This document shows positions 12,694 through 13,721 of a stretch of DNA of 13,721 bases, in pieces. Location of the stretch: positions 1 through 13,721 of the forward strand of contig JAWLEV010000071.1 in assembly GCA_041685915.1 (NCBI GenBank), in the 5' to 3' direction. The number at the start of each line of letters is the position of its first letter. Position 1 is the stretch's first letter. The notes under the pieces are model-generated. The model did not search any database and was not told where the DNA came from. It saw only the letters and a list, made by a program, of their open reading frames with translations. The position numbers and the translations under genes were made by a program. This DNA comes from JAWLEV01 sp041685915. GTDB lineage: Bacteria; Chloroflexota; Anaerolineae; UBA1429.

Positions 12694-13721
12694 ATGACAG
12701 AGATCAGCATTCGTGGCACCGAGTTTCTCCTGGATGGCGAATCCACATATTTGGGGCGCATGTTCGAGGGACATCGTATCCAGGGGCTATTGTTCAACGT
12801 ACGGGCCGTGCAGGCCACCTTTGACGACGCCAATCCGGAGACGCGCTCCAACTGGGCCTATCCGGATACGGGGGTATGGGATCCGCAGCGTAACGTGCGC
12901 GAGTTCTGTGAAGCCCTGCCCTCCTGGCGTCGCCATGGCGTGCTGGCCTTTACCATCAACGTGCAGGGGGGCGGTCCCCTCTATATCCCCGAGATCTATC
13001 AGAATTACGATAACAATGGCTTTACGCCGGATGGACATCTGAAGGCGGCCTATGCGGGGCGCATCGCCCGCGTGTTGGAGCGGGCCGACGAACTGGGTAT
13101 GGTGGTCATCGTGGGGTTCTTTTACTGGGTGTTTCTGCGCGAGATGGAGGGGGAAGAGGCGGTGTGGCGTGCGGCCCATGAGACCCTCGAATTCCTGGAG
13201 GGCACCGGGCACCGCAACGTGCTCATCGAACTGGCCAACGAGGTCGACGTGGTCGTGGACCGCACCTCGTACGACATCTTTCGCTGGAACCAGGTGCACG
13301 AGATGGTGGAGGTCCTGCGGGAGGACCATCCCGATTTCCTCTATTCCACCAGCGGCGGAGGGGCGGACGTGGAGACGGGGCGGGGCATGCCTTCTCCCTC
13401 TTTGGTGGAGAGCGCCGACTATGTGCTGCTCCACGGCAATGGTACCCGTCCGCCGGGACTGGCGGCGGCCATCCAGGCCGTGCGGGATATGCCGGCCTAT
13501 GGCCGCGAGCCCAAACCCATCGTCATCAACGAGGACTCGCCAGCGGTGGCCAATATGGATGCTGCCTGGCGCAACGGCGCCTCCTGGGGCTATTTCGACC
13601 AGGGCTTTGAGGACCAGGGCGACGATCCCTACGAATCCTATCAGAAGCGTCCGCGCACCAATGAGGGCCCCTATACGGAACTCAGCGGGTTCCAGACCCC
13701 GCCGGTGAACTGGACCATCAA
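12694..13721 (+). CDS. TIM-barrel glycoside hydrolase-like protein (clan GH-A type), 3' partial
   Basis: The reading frame runs off the right edge after 342 codons. The ATG at 12694 follows AAGGAG by 5 bases. The fold reads as a GH-A (GH5-like) barrel: FNVRAVQATFDD near the start, LAFTINVQGGGPLY (84-97), strand GMVVIVGFFYW (135-145), then NVLIELANEVD (175-185), where N182-E183 is the expected acid/base pair after strand four, and KPIVINEDSP (274-283), where E280 is the likely nucleophile after strand seven. HGNGT (247-251) and GASWGYFDQG (295-304) fit aromatic substrate-site loops. No signal peptide is seen. With the sulfatase and small protein just upstream, a role in breakdown of a sulfated glycan is likely. 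The family number and bond cleaved cannot be told. The true C-terminus is outside the window. Confidence 0.82.
   Translation, partial: MTEISIRGTEFLLDGESTYLGRMFEGHRIQGLLFNVRAVQATFDDANPETRSNWAYPDTGVWDPQRNVREFCEALPSWRRHGVLAFTINVQGGGPLYIPEIYQNYDNNGFTPDGHLKAAYAGRIARVLERADELGMVVIVGFFYWVFLREMEGEEAVWRAAHETLEFLEGTGHRNVLIELANEVDVVVDRTSYDIFRWNQVHEMVEVLREDHPDFLYSTSGGGADVETGRGMPSPSLVESADYVLLHGNGTRPPGLAAAIQAVRDMPAYGREPKPIVINEDSPAVANMDAAWRNGASWGYFDQGFEDQGDDPYESYQKRPRTNEGPYTELSGFQTPPVNWTI

Noticed and set aside
12787..13434. 215-codon - strand frame opposite the glycosidase-like gene
   Set aside because: The + strand frame from 12694 has barrel motifs and a ribosome-binding site; the opposite frame has neither.
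13052..13708. 218-codon + strand frame within the glycosidase-like gene
   Set aside because: It is out of frame with the supported gene and has Arg/Trp/Pro-rich composition typical of a shifted reading.

Overview
The window most resembles a moderately GC-rich, Gram-positive-like bacterial chromosome, plausibly Chloroflexota. This is an inference. It rests on small zinc-ribbon/RDD and Trp-rich short membrane proteins, a stand-alone membrane-anchored two-component-regulator-type propeller, frequent GTG/TTG starts and strong Shine-Dalgarno sequences. No rRNA, tRNA, CRISPR array or insertion sequence was seen.

Layout. (1) Positions 76-931, + strand: two tandem paralogous small acidic proteins of unknown function, followed by a perfect 38-bp palindrome that should act as a two-way terminator. 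(2) Positions 5122-1140, - strand: a multi-spanning membrane protein with a Gly/Arg-rich tail, a membrane-anchored seven-blade propeller, a second propeller gene with a zinc-ribbon tail broken by two frameshifts, and a double-zinc-ribbon RDD membrane protein. These look like one envelope-associated operon. (3) Positions 8784-5431, - strand: a complete three-gene ABC importer (binding lipoprotein, fused double permease, ATPase) of the ferric/thiamine/phosphonate type, with tight translational coupling and its own promoter. (4) Positions 10848-8924, - strand: sfsA, a half-length methylcobamide-methyltransferase/URO-D protein with its own promoter, and a small two-TM protein. (5) Positions 11050 to the right edge, + strand: a sulfatase, a 64-residue unknown protein and a TIM-barrel glycosidase-like protein, closely spaced behind a good sigma-70-type promoter. 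This suggests degradation of a sulfated glycan.

No single spectacular system is evident. The least explained items are the paralogous pair with the WAGMGTPRQF motif, the propeller/zinc-ribbon/RDD membrane cluster, the half-length corrinoid-methyltransferase protein, and the small protein between the sulfatase and the glycosidase. All calls come from reading the sequence by eye. Start codons were chosen mainly by Shine-Dalgarno placement and overlap with upstream stops.
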